Shown: positions 17,895 through 27,533 of the stretch, piece by piece | How the letters are laid out: every line of letters starts with the position of its first letter | Position numbering within the stretch: the stretch's first letter is position 1 | NCBI GenBank assembly: GCA_903844895.1 | Contig: CAIMVM010000204.1 | Location: forward strand, 1-46,899 | Origin: an uncultured Pseudomonadota bacterium | Lineage (GTDB): Bacteria; Bdellovibrionota_B; Oligoflexia; Oligoflexales; CAIMVM01 | Direction of reading: 5' to 3' | DNA: 46,899 nucleotides | Notes under the pieces: model-generated | The model's input: only the letters and a program-made list of their open reading frames with translations | What the model was told of the DNA's origin: nothing | Databases searched by the model: none | Position numbers and translations under genes: made by a program

Positions 17895-19352
17895 TTAAAG
17901 TTTCCGCGGCAACGGTGCAGTTAACAATTTCATCACATTGAGATAGCCTGCGCCGTGCTTTTTAGGATCAAGAGACTTACAAGTCCGATGCCCCTCAGGT
18001 GATTCTATAACTTTGCGAAAGACTTTGTAGATATTCCCTTTGCCATAACGTGTCGCAAGATTTTCCCACCCGTGATAGGAAAGCCAGATTGCGGCAGCTC
18101 CTGCGAGAAGTGGTGCTGAGAAAGAAGTTCCAATACCACGCCGTGAGGCCCAAAGCATTTCGCCATTTCTCCGTTTGTAGGTTGTCGCATGCCAAACGTC
18201 GACACCTGGGACTGTGAGATCAACGGAAGGGCTGAATGTAGCGTCTTCCCAAGGGGCGCATTGAATGGTTCCTGCTGTGGCAAGAATGGTTTCTGAAAAC
18301 TGGCCGGGCCAGGGTTGTATTTTTGAGTTAGCGCCACCGGCGGCCACAACGATGATTCCATCTGCGACGGCGTTTCTGATCGCAGCCCAGAGAAATGGGT
18401 CAGGACGTCCTGCCAAACTTAAAGATATGACTTTGGCTCCTTGTCTTCTTACTTCACCGACTGCATTCGCAACTTCCAAAAGCTTTCCCACCCCCATTAA
18501 AACTGCGCTCGTCGTAGCTCTCATGGGCAGCAGTTTCGCTCCGGGAGCAATTCCTGTGACAAAGGATTGAGCATCTTCATTTGATAGGTCCTGCCCCCTT
18601 GGGCTTACAATGACACTTGCTGTGGCAGTGCCATGGGAAGGGACCGGCTTGTCGCCTTCAGTTACATATGCGTCTACTGCATGAGAAACATTTTTTTCTA
18701 CGAAGTTCTTGGAGCTGTCCCAAAGTATTTGGGGGCTGAAGTTTCCCTCCACTTGAATTTCTGGATGAGGCAAAAGTCCTGTATCAATTTGCCCAATCAA
18801 CACACCTTCACCAGGAAGCTTTCCTTTTTCAGACTTCAATTTGTCCCATGCTTTAAAGACGTCCATAAAGGTCAGATGCCACTCAGGATTTTTGGTACTA
18901 AGCCCTGCATACTCAGGAAATTCTTCAGTTACACTTGAAAAGGTTTCAAAGCTAGCAAGTTGATGATGGTAGGCGAGTTCAGATGCTTTAAGATTGGCTG
19001 GGTTTAGCTTCTCACGAATCTTTAAGAGTGCACCTTCAAGTTGGTCTTGGGAGGCTCCCTTCTTAGAAACAAGAAACCCCCTACGAAAGCTTCCAAAGGG
19101 ATCTACGTGCCAGTCGTCTCCTAAAACATCAGGAATCGCTTGATCTAAGTACTGGTATGCCATTACAGCGGTCTTGCCGGGGCCCATATCGACGGAAACA
19201 GCAATACCAATAGCTTTCTTTAGGCTTTGAAGGTGGGAATCTGAAGGAATGCTAGAATCAGCTATATACTTGCAGGAGAGACACCCGAATAATATTGAAG
19301 CACTACCACTCATTTGCCAGATCCATTTCCATGTAGCAATTCGTTTCGTCAT
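17895..19352 (-). CDS. Subtilisin-like (S8) serine protease lipoprotein
   Basis: I start at the ATG at 19352, which follows AGGAAAG and gives a lipoprotein signal ending CLSC (lipid Cys at residue 27, 485 residues in all); an earlier in-frame start lacks a ribosome site. The catalytic triad is visible: Asp190 in IGQIDTGL, His240 in PSHGTATAS and Ser410 in GTSFSAP. The segment before residue 160 probably contains a propeptide. The oxyanion region reads AAGGANS where subtilases usually have AAGN, so the oxyanion Asn is shifted or replaced. It lies upstream of the M6 protease in the same direction, separated by 419 bp, so the two are likely independent transcripts with related secreted roles. 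Confidence 0.9.
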   Translation of the reverse strand: MTKRIATWKWIWQMSGSASILFGCLSCKYIADSSIPSDSHLQSLKKAIGIAVSVDMGPGKTAVMAYQYLDQAIPDVLGDDWHVDPFGSFRRGFLVSKKGASQDQLEGALLKIREKLNPANLKASELAYHHQLASFETFSSVTEEFPEYAGLSTKNPEWHLTFMDVFKAWDKLKSEKGKLPGEGVLIGQIDTGLLPHPEIQVEGNFSPQILWDSSKNFVEKNVSHAVDAYVTEGDKPVPSHGTATASVIVSPRGQDLSNEDAQSFVTGIAPGAKLLPMRATTSAVLMGVGKLLEVANAVGEVRRQGAKVISLSLAGRPDPFLWAAIRNAVADGIIVVAAGGANSKIQPWPGQFSETILATAGTIQCAPWEDATFSPSVDLTVPGVDVWHATTYKRRNGEMLWASRRGIGTSFSAPLLAGAAAIWLSYHGWENLATRYGKGNIYKVFRKVIESPEGHRTCKSLDPKKHGAGYLNVMKLLTAPLPRKL

Positions 19353-20152
19353 GGGGTTCTTTCCTAAAAGAGTCCTTATTTTTCGACACAAGCTATTTTA
19401 AAATACCTGTTAAAGATAGGAAAGGTATGGCGCAGGATACTTGCACCTCCCAGGGTCTTAGGCGCGCGGCTAGACAGATAAGTCATCTTCTTACGCTATT
19501 AAAAAGATTTTAATTTTGGTGAGATTTTATAGAAAGTGTTTACCTGTCTCGCGTAAAATCCCAGTGTTTCCTCTCTCCTACTCAGTTCCTAAGCAATGAC
19601 CGAACCCGCTCGATTTGTACTATCCCTATGTTTTGAAATCCCTAAAGAATCCGAGGTTTGTAATGAACCGTTTTTACGAACCTTTGTTGGTAGTCCCAAA
19701 ATTGCCTTTCACTAAAACCATAATAATATGAGGTTACATGCCCTTACCTTTATGGTTCCTCCCACTTTTATGAAGTAACGCTACTAGCGTTGGTAGTTAG
19801 TGTGAGAACTATTTGTACTCATGAGTTAGAAATGAGCCAATTTCTCTATTCGGGAGTGCGTAATTTTCGGATCATGCGAGTCGGACGTCGAATGGGGTAG
19901 AGCTCGCATTTTCGCAAATGTAGCAAGGTCACTTATGATCTTGGGCATTCCATTTTTTCTTCACAGGCGCTCCCCTCAAAAGCGGACCACAATTCGAGCC
20001 TTATTGGGGCCTAACAAAAATCGCGAGTGTCTAACCTTAAAGAAACCGCAAAGAACTTTTTTAGATTGATTAAGAAGGAATTAATTGCTGGTGAATGGTC
20101 TTCTCTAAACGTTTCTAGGATGCAAATCTAGTGAAGGAATGAGAGAGGTGCT
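19353..20152. other. Divergent intergenic region, 800 bp
   Basis: This gap separates the minus-strand S8 gene from the plus-strand acyltransferase pair. I see no RNA gene. A 39-codon plus-strand frame begins at ATG 19596 and stops at 19715 but has no ribosome site. An inverted pair ATGCGAG/CTCGCAT flanks a GC-richer patch near 19874-19911. The promoters of both flanking genes should be here but none is clear enough to call. Confidence 0.5.
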
Positions 20153-20968
20153 ATGAAATATTTAAAATTTCTACTTGTTACTACATCGATTCCAGTAGCG
20201 CTTGGCGCTCTGGTTATACTCCATGCTGTCTATTGGTTGTTTGATGTGACTGATGCTAAAAGCAGGATTCTTGGGATTGCCTTTTGCCGAAAAATGTATC
20301 TTAGAGTTGTTTGTGCCATTTTAGGTATAAGGATACAGAATTTTCTTTCAGACCGATTAAGTAAGTCACCGCATTTGACTGTCGCCAATCACCACAGTTT
20401 TTTAGATATTTTTGTCTTAGGAAGAGATTTTAATGGCTGGTTTCTCGCTAAATCAGAAGTTAAAGACTGGCCCATAGTTGGGCTATTAGCCAGATTTTCT
20501 GGTGTTATCTTTGTCGACCGAAGTGACTTGGGGAGCAGGGTGAGGGCAATTCACACGCTTCAGAAGCTGGCTAGTTCTGGCGGAGTTTGTGTTTTTCCGG
20601 AAGGTACAACTACGGCAAACTACTATCCAGATAAATCAGCCTGGGCAGCTGGAAGCTTCGCGTCAATTCTAAAAAATCCTCATGCTTTAATCGCCTCGCA
20701 CGCGATTTCCTACCAAGACCATAAGTTTCATGCGTGGGTAGGAGATCAGGGGTTCCTAACTCACCTTTTCAATATTTGCTCTCTATCCTCCCATGAGGTC
20801 TATGTTACTTCGAAACAATACTCAAAAAAAAATCTGCCAAAATCGACTCGAGAAACCTCTGTTTTTGTTCGCAATTGCGTAATGAAACATTGCCTTTCCA
20901 ACCACGCCATGATCGAAGAAGAGCTCAAGAACGCCTACTTAAGTTTAAATCCCGCAGTCAATTTCTAA
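20153..20968 (+). CDS. 1-acylglycerol-3-phosphate acyltransferase family protein, OlsA-like
   Basis: The 271-residue protein has an N-terminal hydrophobic segment (residues 5-30) and the PlsC acyltransferase motifs in order: NHHSFLD at 79-85 (HX4D catalytic), VIFVDRSD near 118-124 and FPEGTT at 148-153. PlsC proteins move an acyl chain from acyl-ACP or acyl-CoA to a lysolipid at the inner membrane. The next gene, 15 bases downstream, is an OlsB-like GNAT. Together they match the OlsA/OlsB arrangement of ornithine-lipid synthesis, where OlsA adds the second acyl chain. A role as a standard PlsC cannot be excluded. GAGG precedes the ATG. Confidence 0.88.
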   Translation: MKYLKFLLVTTSIPVALGALVILHAVYWLFDVTDAKSRILGIAFCRKMYLRVVCAILGIRIQNFLSDRLSKSPHLTVANHHSFLDIFVLGRDFNGWFLAKSEVKDWPIVGLLARFSGVIFVDRSDLGSRVRAIHTLQKLASSGGVCVFPEGTTTANYYPDKSAWAAGSFASILKNPHALIASHAISYQDHKFHAWVGDQGFLTHLFNICSLSSHEVYVTSKQYSKKNLPKSTRETSVFVRNCVMKHCLSNHAMIEEELKNAYLSLNPAVNF

Positions 20969-20983
20969 TCTAAAGGAGCTGAA

Positions 20984-21805
20984 ATGTTCAATCATTTGAT
21001 GTACCTCGATCGCAATTTCTATCGGACCTTCGCAGCGAATCAAATTGTGGATGTAGGTATGGATCTTCAGATTCGTAGTGGCAATTTGAGTGTGCGAATT
21101 GCAAGTTCTGAAGAGATAAAAGATGTTATCAGTCTCAGGACAGCAGTTTTTGCTAGAGAGTACAAGAGGCAGATTTTTGCTCTTAAATCAGACTTAGACC
21201 GATATGATCGCAAGGCTCGTCATTTGATTGTTAAAGATGAATCTACAAATAAGGTTGTAGCGTGCTATAGGCTCATTGAAGGGCACTCAGCAGATCAATA
21301 TTATTCTTCTTCTGAGTTTGATATTGCTCACCTAATGGCTATTAACGGAAGAAAGCTGGAACTATCTAAAGCTGTAGTACACAGAAACTATCGCACTGGC
21401 AAAACTCTCCAACTTCTTTGGAAAGGCTTGCTCAAATACGCTGAGTACCGCAGGATTGATTTTCTATTCGGAATTCCCTCGGTTCAAACAACGTGTCAGC
21501 AGGAAGCAAACTCCATATTGGACTGGTTCCGATCCAATGGGCATTTTTCAGAATCAATAGCTGAGCCGCATGGGGCCTTCAAAGTTTCTGGAAAACTTAA
21601 GTTGAATTACTCTGAGGTCTCTGAAGTCATTCCAAGTTTGCTCAAGGTCTATTTAAAATCCGGCGCTAGAATTGTGAGCGGCCCAGCAATTGATCTAAAA
21701 TATAAATGCACCGACTATTTGATGGTTCTCCCTCTAAATCAGCTCGGAGAAAAATTTAGAAATAAATTTCAATCTAGAACGAATCCACTCGTAGTGAATG
21801 GGTAG
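20984..21805 (+). CDS. OlsB-like GNAT N-acyltransferase (ornithine-lipid or related aminolipid synthesis)
   Basis: The 273-residue protein matches the GNAT-type acyltransferase family of OlsB and autoinducer/hemolysin-like proteins (Acetyltransf_5). Features are the early SEEIKDVISLRTAVFAREY segment, then ELSKAVVHRNYRTGKTLQLL, which is the acyl-donor loop (ELGR-x-V-HPxYRGG in relatives), and LFGIPSVQTTC after it. OlsB joins a 3-hydroxy fatty acid from ACP to the amino group of ornithine. It is coupled to the PlsC gene with AAGGAG before its ATG. A hairpin at 21821 closes the operon. The amino-acid substrate (ornithine, lysine, glycine or other) cannot be told from the sequence. Confidence 0.8.
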   Translation: MFNHLMYLDRNFYRTFAANQIVDVGMDLQIRSGNLSVRIASSEEIKDVISLRTAVFAREYKRQIFALKSDLDRYDRKARHLIVKDESTNKVVACYRLIEGHSADQYYSSSEFDIAHLMAINGRKLELSKAVVHRNYRTGKTLQLLWKGLLKYAEYRRIDFLFGIPSVQTTCQQEANSILDWFRSNGHFSESIAEPHGAFKVSGKLKLNYSEVSEVIPSLLKVYLKSGARIVSGPAIDLKYKCTDYLMVLPLNQLGEKFRNKFQSRTNPLVVNG

Positions 21806-21820
21806 CTTTAAACTGAAACA

Positions 21821-21847
21821 AACCTACCTAACATGGTTAGGTAGGTT
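21821..21847 (+). terminator. Perfect 12-bp hairpin after the acyltransferase pair
   Basis: AACCTACCTAAC at 21821-21832 pairs fully with GTTAGGTAGGTT at 21836-21847 across a 3-base loop. It begins 16 bases after the stop codon. The T-run is weak (CTTC follows), but position and stem strength fit a terminator or 3' mRNA-stabilising structure. Confidence 0.65.
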
Positions 21848-21940
21848 CTTCAGGAAAGCCTTGAGCAGAAATTAAATTCTGTTTCCACTCGTTAGGCGCT
21901 TAGGTGGCGGTTTCGCGGTTCTGATTTCTCAGCGGGAGTA

Positions 21941-23128
21941 CTATTTTTTCAGAATGAATAGGTGATTGTCTGTAGTTTTGGGAAGAGACTTCTTGTGGAT
22001 TTTAGCCACCTGGAGTTCTACATTGAAGTCATTATCATTGAGAATGGCAAAGCTACCATCTGGTAGTGCTGCGAGTCCTTCTAGTTTTTCAAACTCACCG
22101 GTAGCTAGCGACCCAAGAGAGGCAATTTTGATTGATTTTACGACTTCCATTTTTGCCCCTTCGGGGGCCGAATTTAGGAGGTTCGTGGCTTTAGAAAAAT
22201 CGAGTTCATATAGAGATTGGTGTCTAGCCTTCGTCTTTTTATCGACACCTTGCTCTAAAACGACAATATTTCCATTGCTGTCGAGTGTAGCGTCTCCTAG
22301 CTTTGCTCCGGCCGTAGACATCTCATACAAGTAAATACCCTTTGGTTTCTCTGTTTTGAGATCAAATTCTAATACCCTTACTCGTAAAGGACCATCGATT
22401 TTCTTAATGGGACTCTGCAGAAATGCAAAAAGACTATCGCCTTTGATAGTTAGGGCCTCAAATCCTCTATTGGGTTCTCTTTCCGCAAATATACTAGGTA
22501 AGGATCGCACCCCTGCTCGCTCCTTGGGAGACGACTCAGGTAAAAAGCGAGACAATATACGTCCATCTCGGGCCATCTTTAGGATGGAGGGGCCATATTC
22601 TTCCCCTAACCAAAGAAACCCTTCGGCGTCAGCTGCCAATGACTCGGTATCAATCCCCCAAGGGTCCATGGCAAGCGGTACTTTTTTTGAATCTACAATA
22701 CCTTCATCGACAATTGTCTCTGTTCCTCGGGGGTTGACATTCGATCTACCCGTAGTTGCGCTGCCATTGGGCGTCCTCATGGGAATTGTTTTGCCGAATC
22801 TTGCCAATCGCTTCTTTGGATCAAAGGCAATTTCCACTAATAGGGGACTATAAGTTGGAAGAATCAAGATTCTATCTAAAATGCCGTCGTTTCTATAGTT
22901 CTCCGGCTCTGAATTTAAACCCCTGTCCGTAAAACTTAAAAAGTGATAGACCCCGGTTTTTGGATCAACTCTTTCTAGGAGAAGGCCAGAAAGGCCTCCT
23001 AATGGAATTTTTCCATGGCCTGGAATCGTCCCGATAGATGGCGGATTTGCGATTTTAAAATCATTTAACTCTTCCGCATATGCTGGATGAAATACAAGAG
23101 TCGTTAACAACGCAAATAGAATTTTCAT
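21941..23128 (-). CDS. Secreted phytase-like esterase family protein
   Basis: The 395-residue protein has a signal peptide cleaved after AYA (about residue 18). GGLSGLLL near residue 43, then FLSFTDRGLN, DTESLAADAEGFLWLGEEYG and EGLAALPDGSFAILNDNDF are the recurring strand motifs of the esterase-like activity of phytase family, a six-bladed propeller-like fold. Several acidic residues suit calcium binding. In this family the phosphatase or phosphodiesterase substrate is rarely known, and some members act on phosphate esters in the periplasm. The gene is convergent with the OlsA/OlsB-like pair and stands alone. It starts at ATG 23128, with AGGAA in front. Confidence 0.8.
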   Translation of the reverse strand: MKILFALLTTLVFHPAYAEELNDFKIANPPSIGTIPGHGKIPLGGLSGLLLERVDPKTGVYHFLSFTDRGLNSEPENYRNDGILDRILILPTYSPLLVEIAFDPKKRLARFGKTIPMRTPNGSATTGRSNVNPRGTETIVDEGIVDSKKVPLAMDPWGIDTESLAADAEGFLWLGEEYGPSILKMARDGRILSRFLPESSPKERAGVRSLPSIFAEREPNRGFEALTIKGDSLFAFLQSPIKKIDGPLRVRVLEFDLKTEKPKGIYLYEMSTAGAKLGDATLDSNGNIVVLEQGVDKKTKARHQSLYELDFSKATNLLNSAPEGAKMEVVKSIKIASLGSLATGEFEKLEGLAALPDGSFAILNDNDFNVELQVAKIHKKSLPKTTDNHLFILKK

Positions 23129-23420
23129 AGAGTTCCTTTAATCTATTATTTCGCGATGAAAAAGTAGCATACTATCTTTCTTTTGAAAAGATGGAGATAT
23201 AATTGTACTGTTTTCAGTTGCAAGGCGTCTTAATGAGAAGGCGCGTTTCTCCAAGCCAGAAGGTGCCTATAGAGTCGCAAATTGAAGGGGCTGGTCAGCT
23301 TGCATATAACAGAGGTTAAAACACATTGTATTCTTTGGGAGTGCCGTCTCCTTAAGGCTTTTTGTTCTTTTGTGAATAGAGAGCCTCTAGTCTCATGGTG
23401 TTAACTGGCTTAGTCCTAAG

Positions 23421-24278
23421 TTATAAGTTTTGATTTAGAAGGATATGGTTTTTTAGGGATGCCTCTAGAGTTGGGTTTACTTCTGGGTTGGGCCTTATGT
23501 CTACTAGATTCAAACTCTTGATAATATCACAGGCGCCTTCTGAAAACTCTAAATCCGAAGATTCGTCCGATTTTTGCAATTCAATCGTAAAGTCATCATC
23601 CATACATGACTTGCTGCAGTAGTTTTTAGAGAAGGTTACACTCAACTCGATTTTTTGCCCAGAAGCGCCAGTCATGTTCGTTTTATATTTGACCTTCGAG
23701 GATGCATAGCTAGCCACGAAGCCATCATCTATGTCGAGCTCCTTAAGCTGATTTTTAATTTTAAATTTCAAATCCTTATATTCCATACCTAGGCTTTCTT
23801 TTGTGGCACTGTATTCCTCACGATCAAGACTGTCGAACTCCGCAAGCATGTTTGAGTGCAGATGAGCCAAAGCAGTCAATTCAGCGTCTTTAAATCCTTG
23901 TTTGTTTTCTTTATCTTCGGTCTCGTAGACGGTCTTAGTTTGGGCGCGCAGTTTTAACTGGTTGCATGAAAATTCCAGCCTGCGAGTTAATTTTGAGGTT
24001 TGAAGTTTATGTGACTTTTGGTCGGTAACCATGAGTCTGATTTTAAAGGGAGCTGTCTCTTTAGAAAGTTGAAAGCGCCCATCCCTATAGAAATCAAAAT
24101 AGCGGTCCTGTCGAGCTATTTTTTCCATTTTATACTTTCTGACAATTGCGTGCGCCTCTGCTCGTCCAATTTTTACAGAAACTTCCGTTTGTTCAGACGC
24201 AGCAAAGCTTAAGCGGCTAACACCGATAGTAATTAGGAACATGGAAAAAACACGACAAAGTTTCAACAACGATTTCAT
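23421..24278 (-). CDS. Secreted protein of unknown function
   Basis: I choose the ATG at 24278, which has GAGGA eight bases ahead and directly begins a signal peptide (MKSLLKLCRVFSMFLITIGV, cleavage near SFAAS); the frame extends upstream without a better site. The mature 260-residue part is charged and beta/alpha mixed. It repeatedly uses KIGRAEAHAIVRKYKMEKI-like segments and has a Cys pair in SKSCMDD, plus other cysteines that may form disulfides. No family is recognised. It stands alone on the minus strand between the phytase-like and desaturase genes. Confidence 0.65.
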   Translation of the reverse strand: MKSLLKLCRVFSMFLITIGVSRLSFAASEQTEVSVKIGRAEAHAIVRKYKMEKIARQDRYFDFYRDGRFQLSKETAPFKIRLMVTDQKSHKLQTSKLTRRLEFSCNQLKLRAQTKTVYETEDKENKQGFKDAELTALAHLHSNMLAEFDSLDREEYSATKESLGMEYKDLKFKIKNQLKELDIDDGFVASYASSKVKYKTNMTGASGQKIELSVTFSKNYCSKSCMDDDFTIELQKSDESSDLEFSEGACDIIKSLNLVDIRPNPEVNPTLEASLKNHILLNQNL

Positions 24279-24574
24279 GGCGCAGATCCTCATGTTGAGC
24301 CTAGTGTTGTTTAAATGATACAGCATCTTACAATTATGTATGATTAAATATTATCTTTTATTTAAGAAATTTTCATATAAATATCCGGCTCTAATCCGCC
24401 CGACATGTCTTCTAGTAGTGTCTAAAGAATTCTTTTGTATTGGAGACTTACGAGTTTTTGGAGGGGCGCCGCTATATTTTTGGGCCTAGCGGGGGCTTTT
24501 ACTAGAGTAGGAGCTAGCTCTGCCTTATGAGATCACTTTCGCAAAGGTGGCGTTATCCATTCTAAAGGGCACGC

Positions 24575-25693
24575 TTAACTGGGATTATCTCTAACTTCAT
24601 AGGCTAGTGTATCCAAAGACTTCGGATGATTTGCTTGAATGCGATTTGCTTTAGCTCTTTGGTAAAGCTTGGTGAGGCTAGAATAAAGGCTTTTTTCCGT
24701 AGTTGGGCCATAGATTTGGGACCACGTCGGATGGGCAATAAGCCGACGATGGATTTCTGGCATGGCGTGATAGGGCATGTGGGGTAGAAGATGGTGGATG
24801 CTGTGCAAGTTAGAATGCAAGGGCGCCCAAACTGGTGTAACTATTTTTGAAATCAGAGAATGGTCATCTATTATTGAAACCGAATCAAAAAACTGAGCCC
24901 CTGCACCCTGCTTTTCAAATTTGGATTGATACCGGTGATTGCCAAGCGCCCTAAAAGAGAACAGTCCATTAGAAAGTACAAAAATCGAGTAGTAACCTAA
25001 AAAACCAACGAAAGAAAAATGAAAGGACGCCCAAATTAAAAAGCTCATTAAGGCATATAAAAGACAAAATACATCACTTTCCATCATTTCGTTAAGTTGC
25101 TCTTCCGTAAAACTCGATCTAGCATAGGAAAAATTCATAACAATGCTGGAAAGGTGCACAAATACTTGTTGCTGAAGTCCTATGCCGCGAACCAAATAGG
25201 CAAAGGTAATAAATACCATTCTAAAAAACAATAAGAAGGGCGATATAAAACATGCGACAAGTGGTCTAAAGACATTCCATTCATGGCGGTGTCCCCAAGG
25301 CGCATACTCGGGGTCGAGTTTTGTGCCAAATTTCGCTGCCGAATGATGATCTCTATGAGAGTCTCCTAGGTAAGCAGGAACTCTCAAGAAAAAGCCAAAA
25401 AGTATGTTATAGGCCGTTTTGAAGCTATTTAGTTCCCCGTGACTATGTGAGATGTCATGAACAAAATTGGCACCTCTATAGAAGGCTAATGTAGCCACCA
25501 GCAATGAAAGTATCTGAACCAAACCACCATTAGGGCTATGAAAAGATATATAAAGAAAGGACCAAGCTACAATAGCTGCAATAATAAGGTCCGCCCAAAA
25601 CCGCTTTAGGTTTAACGGTAGCAAATCTTTTGTCAATGCTTGCAGTTCTTTAAGGTCTTTTGCAGAATAATGTACTGGTATTTGGCTCATCAT
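24575..25693 (-). CDS. Membrane fatty acid desaturase
   Basis: The 372-residue protein, starting at ATG 25693 (GAGGA ahead; a second ATG follows directly), has the three His boxes of diiron membrane desaturases. These are HDISH (about residue 79), HRDHH (about 113) and HSNLHSIHH in the C-terminal part, spaced by hydrophobic helices that cross the inner membrane. Such enzymes introduce a double bond into fatty-acyl chains of lipids or acyl-CoA, using O2 and a reductant. The gene is followed by no redox partner. It is upstream-adjacent to a GNAT-like gene in the same direction (78-base gap), so it may share its transcript and act on the same lipid. Confidence 0.9.
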   Translation of the reverse strand: MMSQIPVHYSAKDLKELQALTKDLLPLNLKRFWADLIIAAIVAWSFLYISFHSPNGGLVQILSLLVATLAFYRGANFVHDISHSHGELNSFKTAYNILFGFFLRVPAYLGDSHRDHHSAAKFGTKLDPEYAPWGHRHEWNVFRPLVACFISPFLLFFRMVFITFAYLVRGIGLQQQVFVHLSSIVMNFSYARSSFTEEQLNEMMESDVFCLLYALMSFLIWASFHFSFVGFLGYYSIFVLSNGLFSFRALGNHRYQSKFEKQGAGAQFFDSVSIIDDHSLISKIVTPVWAPLHSNLHSIHHLLPHMPYHAMPEIHRRLIAHPTWSQIYGPTTEKSLYSSLTKLYQRAKANRIQANHPKSLDTLAYEVRDNPS

Positions 25694-25771
25694 TTCGGTC
25701 CTCAAAATACGCACTCGATCATCAAAGCTAGCATGGGATTCCGGAGGAACGGGAGTTCCCCGGTCTAGCTT

Positions 25772-26386
25772 TTATCCGCGAAATTTCAGCACTTCCATAA
25801 AAGCAAGAAAAGCAAACCCTTTAGACAAGCTCAGCTTGCTGGCTACTTCAACAGCTTCAATCGTCTGTTGACTCATACCAGAAAGCATCTTAACTGGGCC
25901 TTCATAAAGAATGGATTCGCGAATGTAGTTGAATACATTTTTGCGAAGAGTTGGTTTAGATGCATCAACGGCATAAACAATGTACCGTGACTTTGAAGCT
26001 AAGGCGGTTCCAATGACGAAAGACCAAAATCTAAAGCGATGGACACCACTTCCAACTTTTGAAAATACAGCAGTGAGTTCACAAAGGCATTCCAATAGCT
26101 CTTCATTGGGAACCACAGGTATTTGTTCGATAGACCTTAGAGGACAATTCTCAATGAGGGCAAATCCTGCAGTAACATCATTATTTCTATTGAGAAAGAC
26201 AAATGATTTTCCACTTTCAAGGTACTCAATCGGGAGTTCAGTGCCATCATGATACTTAAAGTGGTGCTGTAAAATTTTTAATTCGTCATGGGTTGTTAGT
26301 TCGAGGGCCCGAACAGAATTCTTAAGTAAAAACTTGTTGATTCCATTGGACAAACCTATCAAGGCGGTACCGGCAACTTTATACAA
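25772..26386 (-). CDS. GNAT-like protein of unknown function
   Basis: The best start is a TTG at 26386 with GGGGAGGG six bases ahead; the longest frame begins at TTG 26407, which puts the ribosome site inside the gene. The 204-residue product shows alternating strands and helices. FVFLNRNNDVTAGFALIENC and VNFYIRE-like patches resemble an N-acetyltransferase fold, and the Q-rich MLSGMSQQTIEAVEVASKL end fits an extra helix. Catalytic residues cannot be named. It sits between the desaturase and the XRE gene. The function is not recognised; its neighbourhood suggests a lipid or small-molecule acyl-transfer role. Confidence 0.55.
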   Translation of the reverse strand: MYKVAGTALIGLSNGINKFLLKNSVRALELTTHDELKILQHHFKYHDGTELPIEYLESGKSFVFLNRNNDVTAGFALIENCPLRSIEQIPVVPNEELLECLCELTAVFSKVGSGVHRFRFWSFVIGTALASKSRYIVYAVDASKPTLRKNVFNYIRESILYEGPVKMLSGMSQQTIEAVEVASKLSLSKGFAFLAFMEVLKFRG

Positions 26387-26737
26387 TGTTTTCCCTCCCC
26401 AACGCAATTGAGCCTTTGAAAACTTCTAAACCCAGCAGAGTTAAAACATAGATTCAATGGCGCGTGTTAGCGATTTTTGCGATGGTATCTGGTAATGATA
26501 CTTTTTGATAGCAAAACTATTCCTCTGTATTTACAGGTACATAAATAAGGCGTCTGTTGGTGGGAGGGCGTTTTCAGCCTGTTTTCAAGCCTTTGCGCGC
26601 CATTTTGGCGGATTATTTCCGAATCGAAAATCGCCACCATATGCATTTCGGCAGCTATGGAGAAACGGCACGATGTCGCATAAACAGCAGGAATTCAAAG
26701 GTAATAGCCAAGCTTGACTTTGATTGCCCTAAAATTG
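26387..26737. other. Intergenic region, 351 bp
   Basis: The region separates the XRE gene from the GNAT-like and desaturase genes. Two plus-strand frames (26505-26717 and 26557-26745) are open but have no ribosome site, so I do not call them. No clear terminator or promoter is seen. Confidence 0.45.
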
Positions 26738-27511
26738 CTATTTAGAGCCGTTTTTTGGTGGCCCTAACAAGGTTATAGCTATGGTTTCCATCATGCTGCC
26801 CGTCATAGGGCGAAAGGAACTGATGAACCACATAAAGGGATCATTTCTTTTGAGGGCTGATTTTTTTTGAAGAGCTAATTGATCAAGAATTTGATCTTGT
26901 AGGGCATCAAATTTCTTTTGGATCTCATAAATGGAATCCTTGGAAAGTCTGCCAATCGACATCCTAAAAAACTCATTCTCACGGGTGAAGTCAGTATTAA
27001 AGTAGTGAAGCGCACCATTTTTGCTGTACTTCCTCCATATGGGCCCCGTTGGGTGAATAGCAGCACTGCTGCTGACCAAAGCCTTAAGCTCTTTTTGAGT
27101 TTTGAATTCGATGAGAGAATGCGACTCGAGGTCTCTCAGTATCCTCAGAGTTGTTTGACGTTCATGATCGTCTGCAGATTCAAAAAGTTCGGCGAATTGA
27201 TAGCCGCGTGCGATTTTGAAAAAGACTATGGCGTTTTGGTCGTCTTCAGTCAGAAACTGTTCTTGCTCATAGGTGAAAGATTGCTTTTGGCTCTTTAATT
27301 CTTCTTTTCTATCATTTAGGAGCTCGGTAATTTCTACATTAAGTACACGGCAAATGTCATCTAAGGTGTCTAATGTCATTCTTTCTTCTGAAAAGTATCT
27401 TTTCACGGTCACTTCGCTAACGCCTAGTTTTTCTCCGAGTGCCGCATAGGTCATGTTGAGTGATTTCAGACGAAGCCGAATCGCTTGCAGAAGTTTGCTT
27501 TTTTGATTCAA
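26738..27511 (-). CDS. XRE family transcriptional regulator
   Basis: The 257-residue protein has an N-terminal HTH_XRE domain: IRLRLKSLNMTYAALGEKLG, then VSEVTVKRYFS and LDTLDDICRVLNVE. This is the five-helix Cro/CI-type DNA-binding module. A C-terminal region of about 180 residues follows, with a mixed alpha/beta feel (IAITLLGPP near the end), and may sense a ligand. It lies 22 bases after the HHxxxDG-type acyltransferase gene and so is probably its co-transcribed regulator. The ATG at 27511 is preceded by AAGGAAATC. The target genes are inferred, not shown. Confidence 0.85.
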   Translation of the reverse strand: MNQKSKLLQAIRLRLKSLNMTYAALGEKLGVSEVTVKRYFSEERMTLDTLDDICRVLNVEITELLNDRKEELKSQKQSFTYEQEQFLTEDDQNAIVFFKIARGYQFAELFESADDHERQTTLRILRDLESHSLIEFKTQKELKALVSSSAAIHPTGPIWRKYSKNGALHYFNTDFTRENEFFRMSIGRLSKDSIYEIQKKFDALQDQILDQLALQKKSALKRNDPFMWFISSFRPMTGSMMETIAITLLGPPKNGSK

Positions 27512-27533
27512 AAGTGATTTCCTTACTAGAGAT

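Noticed and set aside
19596-19715. 39-codon plus-strand frame in the 800-bp gap
   Set aside because: No ribosome site, no terminator and no recognisable sequence; kept only as a note in the intergenic entry.
26505-26745. Two overlapping plus-strand frames in the gap before the XRE gene
   Set aside because: Neither has a ribosome site, and both frames being open suggests chance in a short region.
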